A stretch of 64,000 nucleotides of DNA, taken from NCBI GenBank assembly GCA_963210315.1, contig OY723309.1:1178001-1242000 (forward strand), given 5' to 3'. Position numbers and translations under genes: made by a program. The stretch is from Rhynchopus euleeides. Lineage: Eukaryota; Euglenozoa; Diplonemea; Diplonemida; Diplonemidae. Below are positions 1 to 10,931 of the stretch, in pieces; the first letter of the stretch is position 1; each line of letters starts with the position of its first letter. The notes beneath the pieces are model-generated. The model made no database searches. It was not told the DNA's origin and worked only from the letters and a program-made list of their open reading frames with translations.

Positions 1-2346
1 GGGAGGGGGAGAATCCATGAATTGATGGCGTGGAGACAAGTCGGCAAAGCGAGATTCAGAGAGTTAGTCTCTCCCTTCACTCTTTATGCAAGTTGTGTGT
101 GTCTGGAGGGGGCCTGCTAGCATATGGGTGGTATGTTTTAGCTTTGCGTTTTGCGTTTTAGGATATGTTGTTGACTTGTGCTGATTCCATCTATCCCCGG
201 TGGAGTAAACACGAAGGAATCCCCACGTAGCCAACGCTCGTTCAATACAGGCGGCAAATTGAACTAACCTGGCTGAATGAACTTCGAGCCTTGACTCTCT
301 GCCTGCAAACCCGCTTTCAGGGGGAATAAACTTGGCCTGTGGTGTGGCCAAGACGAAAAACACAGCCCCTCCCTCCCTCCCTCTCCCCCCCATCCCTACC
401 CTCTGCAGCCATCAGTATGTGCGGAGCATCTTGGTCTGCTGAATCACCGCGAGGTAACACACAGAGCAAGAGACACGCTGCTGGCTTCTTTTGCCACTGC
501 CGCCCACACCACATTGTCCCGACAAAGGATATGTGTCGGGTGTGCGGGTGGGTGGGTGGGGTGGATCGTGTTGCGGGATGTGTGACGCCTTCAAGGGGGG
601 GTTGTGGGTGATATTTGCTCTGTGGACAACCTCCTGCATTATTCCGCTTGCCTCTCACGCGGGTGTGAGGCAATGGCAGTGGCGTGTTTTCAGTATTGAG
701 TCAAGGGATGTCGCACACCGGTTTCCCGTCAACCACCACAACCACCGCCACCGCCACCACCACCAGCAGCAGCAGCAGCAGCTACCCAAGATAGAAACAC
801 ACAACGTTGCCCCATTGATCTCCCTTATGTATTTCGTTTTCGCAGGGGGGGGGGGGTCATTTCTTTCAACTCTCGTTCCTCCCCCACCCCAGAATCGCAC
901 TGTGTCCTTCGGTGGGACGGACCACCAGGAGGGGAGGGGACCCCGGTGCCCCCCTGCAACTGTTGTTAAAATAGAGGCCAACCTCTGGCTACCTCCCACC
1001 GGACTATCTGGTTGGAAATGGGGCGGCGCGGATCCCACACAGGGGAGGCCTCTACACCCCCACTCCCCCCCCCCCCGACAGACAGTCTGAGACCTCTGAA
1101 TCTGCCCCCCCCCCACCCCCCACCCCCACCCCTCCTCTCCCTCTGCACCCTCCTGCAATTTATGGGAACAGAGGGGAGGGGATCGGGGTGTTCGGTGAAT
1201 GGCTGTTGGTGAATGAAAGACAATGTACTTCTCCCTACACCCTTCAGCAAATGCGTGTCGCTGGCACAGAGGGGGGGGCGTTGGGCGGTGGTGGTGGTGG
1301 AAAATAGCAGCAGGGTCACAAGCAGAGCGAGAGGGAGGATACAGGGCATGCACACCACCTGCCACCGCCGCCGCCACCCACCGATGGGGGAATCGGGTGG
1401 TAACATGCCGGCATGCCGTTTTGGTGTGACATGACATGGTATCCACTCGCCCGCCCACTCCCATAGATTTCATCAGATTTTCGACCTGATTTCCGACAAG
1501 TTGTCGCCAACCGGGGGTTTATTTTCTCTCTCGATGCCCGCCCCTCTCTAATCTCCTTGGAGGGGGGAGGGGGGGGGGGGGTTTGATCGTCGAGAGTGAA
1601 TGGAAAAGTAAATCTCCCAGCAGGGGGTAGGAAATGCTCACCAGCTGCGAGCAGTGAGCGGTTCCTTCCCCCCCCCCCCTTCCAGAGATGATCGCCAAAT
1701 CCGTCACCACCCCCCAACCCCCATCAGCTGGTTACACAGCATGTCGTATTGGGAGGGCGGTGTCGCAAACCAGAGAACAGCGCAATACACAGATAAAATA
1801 GCCTCTCCCATTCACCCGTTGTGAGTGTGGGGTGGAGTGGGATGGGGTGGGGCGGCAGACGACGTCGGGAAAACAAATCCATGTGCAGAATCGACTTATC
1901 CCTTCACTCCAATTGCAGGTGTGGAGGTGGGGAGGGGGGCGGGTGGGAGCAGCTAGGGCGGCTTGCTATCCTGAACGGACACCGCCGGATTTGGGTGTAA
2001 AACTCAGCTCACACACGTGCCTTTGGAAGGGAGACTTTGGGCGGGGGGGAGTGAAGATCTTGTCAGTAGCATCTGACACTCAAAGACAAACACCACAACA
2101 CATGTGGAATGTGTGTGGGAATGTGCGGTTGGGAGGCGCAGGTAACCCAAATGCGGTGGTGGCATTGGGGGGGGGAGAAAATGAGAAAATATGCCGGTGG
2201 CAGTACCGCATGGGAATGGGGGGATAGGGTCTGCTGGACAAAAACACGGGGCGGATGAGACAACCTCCGCAAGGCACAAGACACAAGGCACCACCTCAAC
2301 CTGCCTCTCCCCCGAGGGGAGCGTTAGGGAGCATGAAGTCGTGCAA
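1..2346. other. Low-complexity intergenic DNA, no gene recognised
   Basis: This stretch is rich in G or C homopolymer runs and short repeats such as the CAG run near 765-780. Open frames exist on both strands but have strongly biased, low-complexity composition and no recognisable domain. The only structured item I see is a minus-strand copy of a dispersed motif near 1570-1640. Confidence 0.5.
1570..1640 (-). repeat. Copy of dispersed CTCTCGACGATCAAAC motif
   Basis: Read on the minus strand this contains GGGAGATTTACTTTTC, then CATTCACTCTCGACGATCAA, then a run of C. The same phrase recurs at 16604-16670, 19930-20075, 29400-29475, 46053-46075 and 58301-58376, so it is a dispersed repeat. Its function is unknown. 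Confidence 0.7.
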
Positions 2347-5300
2347 TCATGCAAGCGGTGCGTCCTCATCCTCTGCCTCGGGCTCAGGCTCAACCTTCGG
2401 CTTCTTCTTCTTCTTCTTCTTCTTAGGAGCTTCTGCCTGGGAGGCCGCAGCTGCCCCCGACGCCGATGCAGAAGCCACAGCCGACGAGGACTGCGTCGCG
2501 TCGAGCTGCGCGTCATCCTCTGCTCCCAATGGCACATCCGCCGCATGCTTCTTCTTTGGCTTTTTCTTCTTTGGCTTCTCCTCCGCCGTGTTTGAAGGGC
2601 TCTGTTCGGCACTGGTTGCAGGCGGTTTGTCCTGTGGCGAGGTGTGGAGTGTAGGAGTAGAATCACACAAGACTGAAAATACTGAGGCAAATAGCACGCA
2701 CTTCATTCTTTGGAGGAATTTTTGGTGTCATATTTTTTTTGAACAGTCTGTCAGTGAGGCCGTCACTCAGAAATGCAGAACTGTGAGATGAAGCGCACAC
2801 ATTTTTTGAGAGTTCTGCTCACAACGCAGGAAACTGTGCCCCCGTGAAAACCCTTGTAGCACATCCCACAAACAAGCGCGTGGGGTGTTCTCGCGATTGA
2901 CGAATCCCATTCGCCTCTTGTTTTCTCTTCAGAATAGCACCACTACACAGTGAAGTGACACAGTTTGCCACAGCGTGAATATCACCGGTGCGCAGGCTAC
3001 TGCCCCTGGAGGTATTGTACTACTTCTGAGGGTGATTCCCTCTGAGATTTCCGAAACATACCGGAGTCCCAGCCACAAGCCCCTCTCCATCAAGGCCCTG
3101 CATGAGCATCGAGTAGTCATAGCCGGCGGCTTCCTCCTTCTCGTCGCCCATCTCCAGGCCATCAAAGGCATCCTCGTTGGCCCACTCAAATTTCTTGATG
3201 GCCTTGCCCTTCGTGTTGACCGACCGCTTCCGCTTGCGGCGGAGGAGGAGGAAGGCCACCACACCCAGGAGCAGCAGCACGACCACCACAATAATGATGA
3301 TGATCACAGGGAACCCACCACCGCCGCTGTCGGGAGCGGCTGTCTCGGGCACAGGCGTCTCCTGCAGACCAACACCCTGATCCGGGCTGCGGGTCTGACC
3401 AGGTGCGAGTGTGTCGCCGGGTGGCAACGTCCGGTGATCAACAGGCAGACCCGACTGACCGGGGGGGACGAGTGTCTGGACCTGGTGGTCCGGAGGCGCA
3501 TCGCTGAGGGAGGGTGGTCCTCCAGGAATGTCGGTCTCGACGGGGGGCAACACGCCAGGCCTGGGGGTGGGGGGAATCCCAGGCCAGGGTGTTGGTACCG
3601 TGCCTGTCGGCGGCTGCGTGCCGTCCGGCCCCGGGGGGACCTGCGTGTCAGTGGGGTTTGGGTTGGGTGGAGCCGGGCTGTCAGCAGGAGACGTGCCGGG
3701 TGCCCGTGTCCCATCCGGTGCAGTAGTGGTTGGGATGCCCGGCGGCGTGGTTGGGGTGCCTGGGGGGGTGTCAGGTGACTGGGTGCGGCCAGCCACAGGC
3801 GGGGTCGGGGTGTCAGGTGACTGTGTCTTCGCATGCGGGGGGGACGCTGTCGGCGGTGCGCCAGTCGGTGTGATCACAGGGGGCTGCGGGGTCTGTGGGG
3901 GCTTCGGCACAGGTGTCGGTGGGGCTGGTGTCGATGGTGTCGGTGCAGGGGATGACGGCGTGGGCACAGGCGTGGTGGGCGCAGGCGGCCCTGGTGTTGG
4001 TGGAGACACAGTAGGAGGTGCGAGCGTCTCAGGTGCTCGCGTTGGCGGCGCTGGTGGCGATTGCGTTGGTGGTATCGGTGGTACTGGCGTCCGTGGTGGA
4101 GGTGTCGGCGGTGCCGGCGGTGCAGGTGTCGGCGGTGCAGGTGTCGGTGGCGCAGGGGTCGGTGGCGCAGGTGTCCGTGGTATGGGTGTTGGTGGCGCAG
4201 GTGTCAGTGGCACAGGCGTCCGTGGTACGGGTGTCGGTGGTACAGGTGTTTTGGGTGGCAGAGGTACGGGTGTCCATGGCACCGGCGTCGGCGGCGCTGG
4301 CGAACCTGGCACTGCAGTCGGGAGAGCCGTTGGCGGTGCTGGAGTCGGTGGCACAGTGAAGCTACACCCTGCCCCAAATGGGGCCACCCATACCCCCTTC
4401 CCAACCGGGTGGCTTGGGTTCAGATCCATAAACTGTTTCGGAGGCTCGACACATTGGATGGTGTACGGGCTCAGCCCCTGGGCACAGTAGTAGTGGCATG
4501 ACGTAGGGGCAGAGGTCCTGTCATAGCAGGGTGGTGCCACACCACTGATACCATCAGCAATCGAAGCGGGATAAGAGTTCGCCCGCGAGGGCAGGTCGCA
4601 GGTCTCTTGGCTGCATGAAAAAGATTTGGTCCAAGACACGGTACCGTCAGTATGTTTCTGGCACACGAGGTTACCCACCTCAAGGTAACCGACCTCGCAG
4701 ACAACGTTGCATTGGATCCCTGCAGGCACATCATACTTCGACCCGTCGCAGCGCTCGAGGGACGACGCCACCGCATGCAGGGGCACTGGGGGCGCCGTCG
4801 TACACTTCCCCGCCCCCTGCGCGACACTGACATCCACAAACCAGTGGTTGGTGGGGTTGATACAGCACGGGTATTCGGTGTCCTTCGTAACCAAGTTGGG
4901 ATCACCGGTGTTAACGCCGCCTGGGTTCATATCCTTCCCCGTCCCTTCCGTCCAAATCTCAAAAGACCCGGAGAGCTCCGACTTCATAATCACGGCGTAC
5001 CATGTCTTCACGGGAACGGAGTCACGACCACCAGCGGCGCCGGCATTCACGTCGACACACGCATAGGGCACCTCTTCCCCCGTCAGCCCGATGGCATGGT
5101 TGGGCTGTGCGCCCTTGTCATAGCAGGTGAAAATGCTATCATTGAAGATGGCCTTCAGGGTGGCCCCATCGACTGTCTCCTGAATGTTGCTACAGTTACT
5201 TTTGACTGAATCTGCGAGAGCCTGCACGTTGGAGCCGAGAGCACGGAACGGTTTATCGGGGTCAAGACTTGTCAAGGCGCACACATCGATAAACGGTGCC

Positions 5301-5491
5301 GAAGTAACCTTCCCTGTCGGTGCCTTGATGAACGCAGAACCATCTGCGACGCCCATATCCGGCAGATCATGGTAAGTCGCAAACCAGAAGGTCAAAGTGC
5401 CAGGCTGCTGGGGTGATGTCGAAGCACACGTATACACAATGTGTGCGTCAGCACATGTGGCAAATAGCAGCGCCGCTGCCAAACGCCACAT
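2347..5491 (-). CDS. Pro/Thr-rich single-pass membrane glycoprotein, two exons
   Basis: I read two exons: 5491 to 3062 and 2631 to 2347, about 904 residues. The start at 5491 gives a signal peptide (MWRLAAALLFATCADA); an upstream in-frame ATG would put a His/Cys-rich stretch before it. A Cys-rich ectodomain of about 350 residues follows, with two sushi-like Cys modules near its end. Next come about 370 residues of PPTP/APPTP repeats resembling a mucin-like stalk. A membrane span (FPVIIIIIVVVVLLLLG) and a stop-transfer RRKRKR follow, then an acidic cytoplasmic tail. Exon 1 ends at GGGACTCCG before the donor GTATGTTT. The acceptor TCGCCACAG joins in phase 0 to a Lys-rich tail with KKKKPKKK and KKKKKKKK. 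Without splicing the frame stops at 3020. A cell-surface adhesin or receptor is plausible; no family is recognised. Confidence 0.75.
2632..3061 (-). other. Predicted GT-AG intron of the membrane glycoprotein gene
   Basis: The minus-strand donor is GTATGTTT at 3061 and the acceptor is CCACAG ending at 2632. Both flanking exons are in phase 0. The 430-bp intron carries an antisense copy of a dispersed repeat at 2823-2932. Confidence 0.6.
2823..2932 (+). repeat. Dispersed ~110-nt repeat, copy 1 (intronic)
   Basis: It runs from AACGCAGGAAACT to a pyrimidine-rich CTTGTTTTCTCTTCAG and has a core GTGGGGTGTTCTCGCG. It aligns over its whole length with 63344-63453 in front of the purM gene. Here it lies antisense to the host gene, inside a predicted intron. 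Confidence 0.7.
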
Positions 5492-5938
5492 TGCTGATCC
5501 TCTGTGTCCTGCGAAGAAGTGGTGGCGGTGGTCGTGGCCCGAATGACAGCCCCAACACAAACAACAAAAAAACATGCCGAACCGGATGGCAATACCAAAG
5601 CAACAGCAACAGGTGGGCTACAACGGCTATCCTGAATAACAGGGAAGGGGAGGGGTGGCGGTGGCGGCAAAAGGGGAGTTTTCGCAATCCAAATGCTATG
5701 CCCACAGCGCAAGCCGCACTCACCCACCCACCCACCCACCCCCCCCCCCCCATCGGAGTGTTTAGCTAAGGGAATCGGCAGAAGTTTGGAGCCAAGGCGG
5801 TGACCGGGTGTGTCTCCGGTTTGATTTGTTGACTTCTACTTTCTTAGAATCCACACATCCTCTGAATTAGGTTACACTAACCCGCGCTCGCTTCGCCTCT
5901 CGCTTTTCGTTCTTCTTTTTTACCCTCCTTCCCTTAAT
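5492..5938. other. Intergenic region between divergent units
   Basis: This lies between the membrane glycoprotein gene (minus) and the Gag ORF of the first retroelement (plus). It contains a CCCA microsatellite followed by a C run at 5717-5752. The stretch from about 5760 to 5938 is the likely leader of the retroelement and ends in a pyrimidine-rich tract before the ATG. No terminal repeat was found by eye. Confidence 0.4.
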
Positions 5939-7375
5939 ATGTCCTCCATGGCTACACTCCCCGCCAACCTCCAAGCGCTGTCGACGCAGCTGGAGGAGGG
6001 GGTAGCGGCTGGCCACCGCTACAAGTACAACGCGCCACCCGACGTCGAGGGCGCGGGCTTGCCGGCCCCCGTGGCAGCGGCTCTGGGGAAGTCGGCATGG
6101 TGCCCCTTCCGGTCACTGCAGGCGACGTTTGTCGAGCTGGTGTCCGAATGCCAGGAGGAGGAGGTACCCCCGGAGTTCCTGACGACGCAGCTGCAGGCCC
6201 TGTGCGGGGATGGATTGCCCGATGTGGGCAAGTGGGTGGCCGTCAGGGTGCTGGCGGCCATCCACCTGGTGAAGAACTCCGCCGAGGCAGGGGCCGACTC
6301 CACCGCGATCCCCCTCAACAAGTCGGTCAGCCACGCGCAGGCTGAGGATGCACATCGCCAGACGCCGCACGCCACCGCAGGGGAAGGGGAGGTGCCAGCC
6401 CCTGCTGCCATGAAAGGGTGGCAGCTCAGCGAGCAGGCGTCTGGGTTGATGGGGCAAGTGGTGGTCCTCTCCGCAGCTCCTCCCGGGACTCACGCCGTCA
6501 AGCGGTACGCAGGGAAGCTGATGGCTGCGGGGAGTTCGTGCATTCTGCTGCGGTCGTCGTGCTACAACCACGCTGAGGGTTGTGAAGCGCACCAGGGTCC
6601 CGACGAGCTGTGGGAGGTTCCAGCAGCGGGCTGGACGTACAGCCGCTTGGTGTCACTTGCGGTGCACCAAACGGAGGCTGCACGCGCGGCGATGGGCCAG
6701 ATGGAGGGGCAGGCCAGGAAGGCGGTCGAGGAGCGCGACGCGAAGGTGTCCCAGCTCGAGCAGGAGCTGGTTGCGTTGCGGAGGGAGATGCGCGCAACCG
6801 CCGCGCTCAAGGACGAGGAGCTGGCGGCAGCTCGGAGGGAGGGGGCGCCGGCTCCCGCAGCGAGCAGCAGCCAGCCGCTGGACGCGATGCGGGTGGACAC
6901 GGGGAAGGCGGCTGAGGCCCCCTCCCCACCCTCATTTAAGCACCCCGCCACCGCCGCCGACGTCAAGGCCTGGAGGAAGGACATCCTCACCGACCACCAG
7001 CTCCTGCTCATGCAGCTGGAGGGCCGGTTGCTGTCGGGGCTCCAGCATCTTCCGGGAGGGAAGACGCTGGACGACATGTTTGGGATGTTGCGGCTGTGGG
7101 TGCTCGCGTGTTCGTGGATGCCGGAGTGGATCGACACACCCCAACATGAGCTCGGAAATGTCTTGTTCCGCCACGTGTTAATACAACACGAATTTGTGCG
7201 GAACAAGGTTCCTCGTCGGGACCTCGAGCGGAAGCTGGCGGCGGCGGACTGCGAGGTCCACGAGGTGACCCGGGTCGCGGCGACGGTGCGGCCCCCCCCG
7301 GCGAGACAGCCCTCGGGTCGTGGGGGGAAAGGTGGTTTTTCGGGAAACGGCCGGGCCGGGAAGGGGCACAAGTGA
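5939..7375 (+). CDS. Gag-like protein of VIPER-like element A
   Basis: This 478-residue ORF is the first of the retroelement. It has a globular N-terminal half, then a heptad-like charged segment near residues 240-290 (KAVEERDAKVSQLEQELVAL), probably a coiled coil. A helical region follows and ends in a basic Gly/Lys tail (GRGGKGGFSGNGRAGKGHK) suited to RNA binding. No zinc knuckle is visible. Its C-terminal ~100 residues align with the matching part of the Gag of element B: LGNVLFRHVL...KVPRRDLERK against MGNQLLHELV...RIPRAQVEAE, each followed by a Gly/Lys tail. Recombinase and RT ORFs follow directly. The Gag role rests on position and this similarity, not on a recognised capsid fold. Confidence 0.7.
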   Translation: MSSMATLPANLQALSTQLEEGVAAGHRYKYNAPPDVEGAGLPAPVAAALGKSAWCPFRSLQATFVELVSECQEEEVPPEFLTTQLQALCGDGLPDVGKWVAVRVLAAIHLVKNSAEAGADSTAIPLNKSVSHAQAEDAHRQTPHATAGEGEVPAPAAMKGWQLSEQASGLMGQVVVLSAAPPGTHAVKRYAGKLMAAGSSCILLRSSCYNHAEGCEAHQGPDELWEVPAAGWTYSRLVSLAVHQTEAARAAMGQMEGQARKAVEERDAKVSQLEQELVALRREMRATAALKDEELAAARREGAPAPAASSSQPLDAMRVDTGKAAEAPSPPSFKHPATAADVKAWRKDILTDHQLLLMQLEGRLLSGLQHLPGGKTLDDMFGMLRLWVLACSWMPEWIDTPQHELGNVLFRHVLIQHEFVRNKVPRRDLERKLAAADCEVHEVTRVAATVRPPPARQPSGRGGKGGFSGNGRAGKGHK

Positions 7376-7553
7376 CTACTTCTTTCCCGGCCTCAACTAC
7401 ATCGTCAGTCAAGCAATTTCCCCGTTATTTCTCTCCGGAATCCTTTCCCCACAACCCCTCTCCCTTCCCATCCCCTCTCCCCCCCCAAAACACGTGTACG
7501 AGTGTCGCACAACTTCGCCTGCGGCAGGCGACGGATCCGGGCGGCCTACTTCA

Positions 7554-8498
7554 ATGATCGGAGGTATGGTGCTGGACCTCGTGCAGGCCCGGCTGGGAGC
7601 CATCCGCCACCGGACCGTCGGGGAGCACTCGGTGGACGAGGACGACGCGGAGGCGCGGGTGCGAGGTGTTGTGGCGAACATGTGGGCGAAGACGACGGTG
7701 CAGAACCGGCAGAGCCTGTGGTCCCGCATGTTGAGGTGGATGGATCAGGTGGACCGCACCCTGTCAGCGGACACGGCGGTGCTTTTTGTGGCGGCGACAG
7801 GTGTAAAACCGCAGGGGCAGCTGTCCTACACCAAGACGCTGTCGGGGACGTTCAGGCACCTGGGACTCCCCAACCAGCCCCTGCTCTCGTACGCCTCGGC
7901 GCTGCGGGCCGTGGGGGCGGCGGTGCCGATCCACCAGGCCGACCCCATCCCGCGGGAGACCTTGCTGGCGTGGGCGTATCTGCAGCCCCCGACCCTCAAG
8001 CTGGCGTGCCTCCTGGCGTGGAAGACGGCTTCGAGGTGGGGAGATGTGATTGCCCTGACGTCGTCACAGGTGCTGGAGTGCTCCGGGTCCGAGGTGATAT
8101 TGGACTGGGGGAGGAGCACAAAGGGGCGCCGCCAGGACCCCTTCACGGCCGCGAAGTTCGTGGTGATCCGGGGACCGCATACGGACGTGATTGCCAGCCT
8201 GTTGGGGGCGCTGCGCCCGTTCACCAGGATCACGGACGTGTCGACTGCGGGCTTGGATGCGCTGTGGGGGGCTTCGGCAGTGATGTGTGGGTACACCGCC
8301 CACAGCATCAAGCGGGGGGCGATCTCCCACCTGCTCGGGCTGATGTCGTCCGGGGTGGAGATTCCCCCGGCCCTGCTGGCGCGCCTGGGGAAACACGAGA
8401 CGCAGTCGGATTGGTCGCGCCTCACCATCCGGTACGGAGGAAACCGGGTGGCCCTCGCCCGGGCGCTGAGGACGGGGGACGTGACGGTGCACCTCTGA
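7554..8498 (+). CDS. Tyrosine recombinase of VIPER-like element A
   Basis: This is a 314-residue site-specific recombinase, expected to integrate a circular DNA copy without making target duplications. The catalytic set is readable: Arg161 in KTASRWGD, His250 in YTAHSIKRGA, His281 in LGKHETQSDW and the nucleophile Tyr294 in TIRYGG. The box-II motif reads H-S-I-K-R, so the residue three after His is Lys, with Arg one further on. Element B has H-S-P-R-R at the same place. I chose the ATG at 7554 because the sequence before it is a pyrimidine-rich spacer after the Gag stop. An in-frame ATG at 7320 would overlap Gag. Confidence 0.85.
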   Translation: MIGGMVLDLVQARLGAIRHRTVGEHSVDEDDAEARVRGVVANMWAKTTVQNRQSLWSRMLRWMDQVDRTLSADTAVLFVAATGVKPQGQLSYTKTLSGTFRHLGLPNQPLLSYASALRAVGAAVPIHQADPIPRETLLAWAYLQPPTLKLACLLAWKTASRWGDVIALTSSQVLECSGSEVILDWGRSTKGRRQDPFTAAKFVVIRGPHTDVIASLLGALRPFTRITDVSTAGLDALWGASAVMCGYTAHSIKRGAISHLLGLMSSGVEIPPALLARLGKHETQSDWSRLTIRYGGNRVALARALRTGDVTVHL

Positions 8499-8557
8499 AG
8501 AGTGGTCCGTGGAGGGGGCACAGCGTCACGCGCCGGGCCAGCAAGACGCGCTTGCCG

Positions 8558-10132
8558 ATGACCGCCGAGGAGCGGGACTCCCCCCTTCACGTCACGCCCA
8601 TCACCCCCATGGATGTGGATGGGCTTAGGGGGCGCATGTCGGCGAGCAGGGCACGCCGCTTCGATGAGGTGTGGAAACGGACGTTTTACCCCGACTTGGA
8701 TGGGTGTGGGTCGGGTGACTGGGCCAGCGGGCGTAGTGCATTCCAAGCTGCACATGCGAGGCTGCTGGTTCAATGTGGTGTGGCGCAGCGGGCGACCGGG
8801 CCTGGGTTCATGGAAACTGTCCCCTTCACCGTGTTGGAGGAGAAGGAATCGGGGATGCGCCAGAGGTTTATTCTCTGGACAAAACAGGCCAACGAGAGGC
8901 TTGACCGGGACGGTTATGTGGCGGACGTGCCCATCGGGCACATTTCTGAATACCTCGACGCCGTTCACGAGCCTGTGAGTTCCCTGCGGGATTTCAGAAC
9001 GGGATTCTTCGCGATCGAGGTCCCTGCGGACGCGCGTTGGCTGTTCCGGTTCCAGGCGGATGACGGCTCCTGGTACGAGTTGTCGCGCCTCCCCATGGGA
9101 CACTGTTGCGCGCCTGAGCTGATGCACTCCCTGGCAGGGGTGATGGCCGGCGACCCGGCGTACGTCAGAGAGGAGCTGGTGGTGCGCGGCGTCATGACCC
9201 ATGTGTGGATCGACAACATCCGCTTCTCCGGGGAAGAAGGCGCAGTGCGACGGGAGACCGCCCTCCTGGATGCGAGGGCTTTTGAATTCGGGGTGACGTG
9301 GAAGGACTCGGATTCTGAGACGGCGGCCCGTGTATACGACTTCCTTGGGGTACGCTTCGACCACACCCTCGGGACTGTTGCGGTGGCATCCCGCCTACGG
9401 CAGAAACTGTGGGGCGTGGATTTTGGGTCGTGCACTGCAGGTGAGGTGGAGTCAACGCTGGGACGGCTCTTGCACTCGAGTGCCATCGCAGGCGTCTCAC
9501 CAGGCCAGTTCTGGTTCGCCTTGAAATACGCGCGCAGGGTTACCAACAACATGAATCGTGGGATCCTGCACCCTCACGACGCGGTGTCAGTTCCCCCGTC
9601 GGTGCGCGCGTCCCTCTCGAGCTGGAGGCGGGCGGTGATGGTTTCTAGAGCGCTGTGCCGAGTGGTGTCGGGGACACCGAGCGCGACTGTTTTTGTGGAT
9701 GCCTCGCTCGACGGCTGGGGCGGCGTGGTAGTTAATGATGCGACGGCAGAGATTGCGATTGTCGGCGGCGCTTGGAAAGGCCAGGCGCGCGGCCTCCATA
9801 TCAACCAGCTGGAAGCGCTGGCTTTTAAAAATACGATGGCTTCTGTCCCCTCTTCTTTTTCCTCTTTTTCCTTTTCTGTCTTCATTGATAACACCACCGT
9901 TTTAGGTGTGGCCCGCCGTAGGTCCTGCATAAAGAACCGAATCATAAACGACGCGGTGGTGCAGGCTTTGGAGACGCTTCGGTCCCTCAAAGCCTCATTT
10001 TCACTTGCGTATGTTAAGTCTGCTGACAACCCTGCCGACCTTCCGTCACGTGTCTCCAAGGCCGAGCTTTCTACACCTTCACATTTCCGTGAAGTGTCAC
10101 TGGCGGTGGGGCGGTTCCTAAACAACTCCTAA
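8558..10132 (+). CDS. Reverse transcriptase-RNase H of VIPER-like element A
   Basis: About 524 residues from the ATG at 8558. Another in-frame ATG lies at 8609, and the frame stays open upstream across the recombinase gene, where it is not coding. RT block A is RDFRTGFFAIEV, block B is LSRLPMGHCCAPELMH, and the catalytic box C reads VWIDNIRF, with Asp-Asn where most RTs have Asp-Asp. The RNase H domain has VFVDASLDGWGG, LEALAF, VFIDNTTVLG and ADNPADLPSR, which supplies the D-E-D-D set. It copies the element RNA into DNA. The frame is intact to the stop at 10132. There is no methyltransferase or hydrolase domain of the DIRS or Ngaro kind. Confidence 0.85.
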   Translation: MTAEERDSPLHVTPITPMDVDGLRGRMSASRARRFDEVWKRTFYPDLDGCGSGDWASGRSAFQAAHARLLVQCGVAQRATGPGFMETVPFTVLEEKESGMRQRFILWTKQANERLDRDGYVADVPIGHISEYLDAVHEPVSSLRDFRTGFFAIEVPADARWLFRFQADDGSWYELSRLPMGHCCAPELMHSLAGVMAGDPAYVREELVVRGVMTHVWIDNIRFSGEEGAVRRETALLDARAFEFGVTWKDSDSETAARVYDFLGVRFDHTLGTVAVASRLRQKLWGVDFGSCTAGEVESTLGRLLHSSAIAGVSPGQFWFALKYARRVTNNMNRGILHPHDAVSVPPSVRASLSSWRRAVMVSRALCRVVSGTPSATVFVDASLDGWGGVVVNDATAEIAIVGGAWKGQARGLHINQLEALAFKNTMASVPSSFSSFSFSVFIDNTTVLGVARRRSCIKNRIINDAVVQALETLRSLKASFSLAYVKSADNPADLPSRVSKAELSTPSHFREVSLAVGRFLNNS

Positions 10133-10538
10133 CTTGCGACGGGGCTGGCGGAGAGGCCTCGTGGCTGTGACACCACAGCCCGGGGCTAACCCCGCTAGTA
10201 AGTACAAGTAGGATGAACCTCCCGATAACCCCTCCCTTTGTTCTTTATACGAGGTTTTGTGAGCGTCTATGCACACCGCCAAGCTCTTGCGACCAAGCCA
10301 ATTCCCCCACCGCTGGGATCAACCTGAACACAAGGCTTCCCGAAATATGTAGAAAACCTCACTCACACACACCCTCCTCCTCCGTATCCCAGCCTCTCTG
10401 AGATCCCAGTAGAGATAGTGGAGACAACAGTTACCACTCCACTTCCACCCCCTCCTCCTCCCCCCCCACACCCACCCAGCCCACACGTCGACCATTCTTG
10501 CGCTGACGAGAAGACTCACACATATCTCTCCTCGAGCT
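10133..10538. other. Spacer after retroelement A, no gene seen
   Basis: GC-rich inverted segments at 10140-10200 (GGCTGTGACACCACAGCC, GGGGCTAACCCC) could be the element's 3' terminal structure. The rest is C-rich with no convincing ORF. Confidence 0.4.
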
Positions 10539-10931
10539 CTATACGCAGCAGCCCTCTCCATCCCGCACAGGCAGGCGGCCCTGCCAGAATACTCGGGTAA
10601 TCCGTGGCGGGGATGCGTCTGTAAAGGTCACCTCCAGCCGCTGATACCACGTTAGGGTGAACTGTGTGACTGTCCCACGCACGATAACACTCCCTGTGTG
10701 GGCATCCACATCTGGCTCCTTCCATACGATGGGGAGTCGGGGCGGTGGATGCGCCCGGAGGCGTTGCTCCGCTGCAGCCTTGCCGACGGAGGGCTTGCCT
10801 GCATTGCAGCCGTGGGAGCTGTCCATCTGCACAGACTCATCAAGCAGGCTGACACAACCGTCAATATTGCCGGTGGTGCGGAACTCAATGTATCGATTCA
10901 CCACATCGATCATTTCGCCGCGCGTCGCCAT
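10539..10931 (-). CDS. SnoaL/NTF2-like small protein
   Basis: This is a single-domain protein of about 130 residues starting MATRGEMIDVVNRYIE. The pattern is a long N-terminal helix, TGNIDGCVSLLDESVQMDS, a loop, then alternating strands (SGSVIVRGTVTQF-like, YQRLEVTFTD, RITRVFWQG). This fits the cone-shaped SnoaL-like/NTF2-like fold. Members may be enzymes, binding subunits or of unknown function, so no substrate can be named. An upstream in-frame ATG at 11000 would add 23 residues; I prefer 10931 because the domain begins there. The coding strand is the same as that of the IQ protein gene further right. Confidence 0.6.
   Translation of the reverse strand: MATRGEMIDVVNRYIEFRTTGNIDGCVSLLDESVQMDSSHGCNAGKPSVGKAAAEQRLRAHPPPRLPIVWKEPDVDAHTGSVIVRGTVTQFTLTWYQRLEVTFTDASPPRITRVFWQGRLPVRDGEGCCV

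Larger units (their letters stand above)
5939..10132 (+). mobile_element. VIPER-like tyrosine-recombinase retroelement A
   Basis: Three ORFs on one strand read Gag, tyrosine recombinase, RT-RNase H. DIRS and Ngaro elements usually place the recombinase last; the order seen here is that described for VIPER of trypanosomatids. All three frames look intact. The coordinates cover the ORFs only, because I could not find the element's termini. GC-rich hairpin-forming sequence at 10140-10200 may belong to its 3' end. Confidence 0.8.

Noticed and set aside
655..1473. Long open frames in the first 2 kb
   Set aside because: Composition is dominated by translated G/C runs and simple repeats, with no domain and no splice or start context.
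7502..8557. Upstream extension of the RT frame across the recombinase gene
   Set aside because: This frame has no stops because of codon bias in the overlapping recombinase gene; RT motifs start only after 8558.
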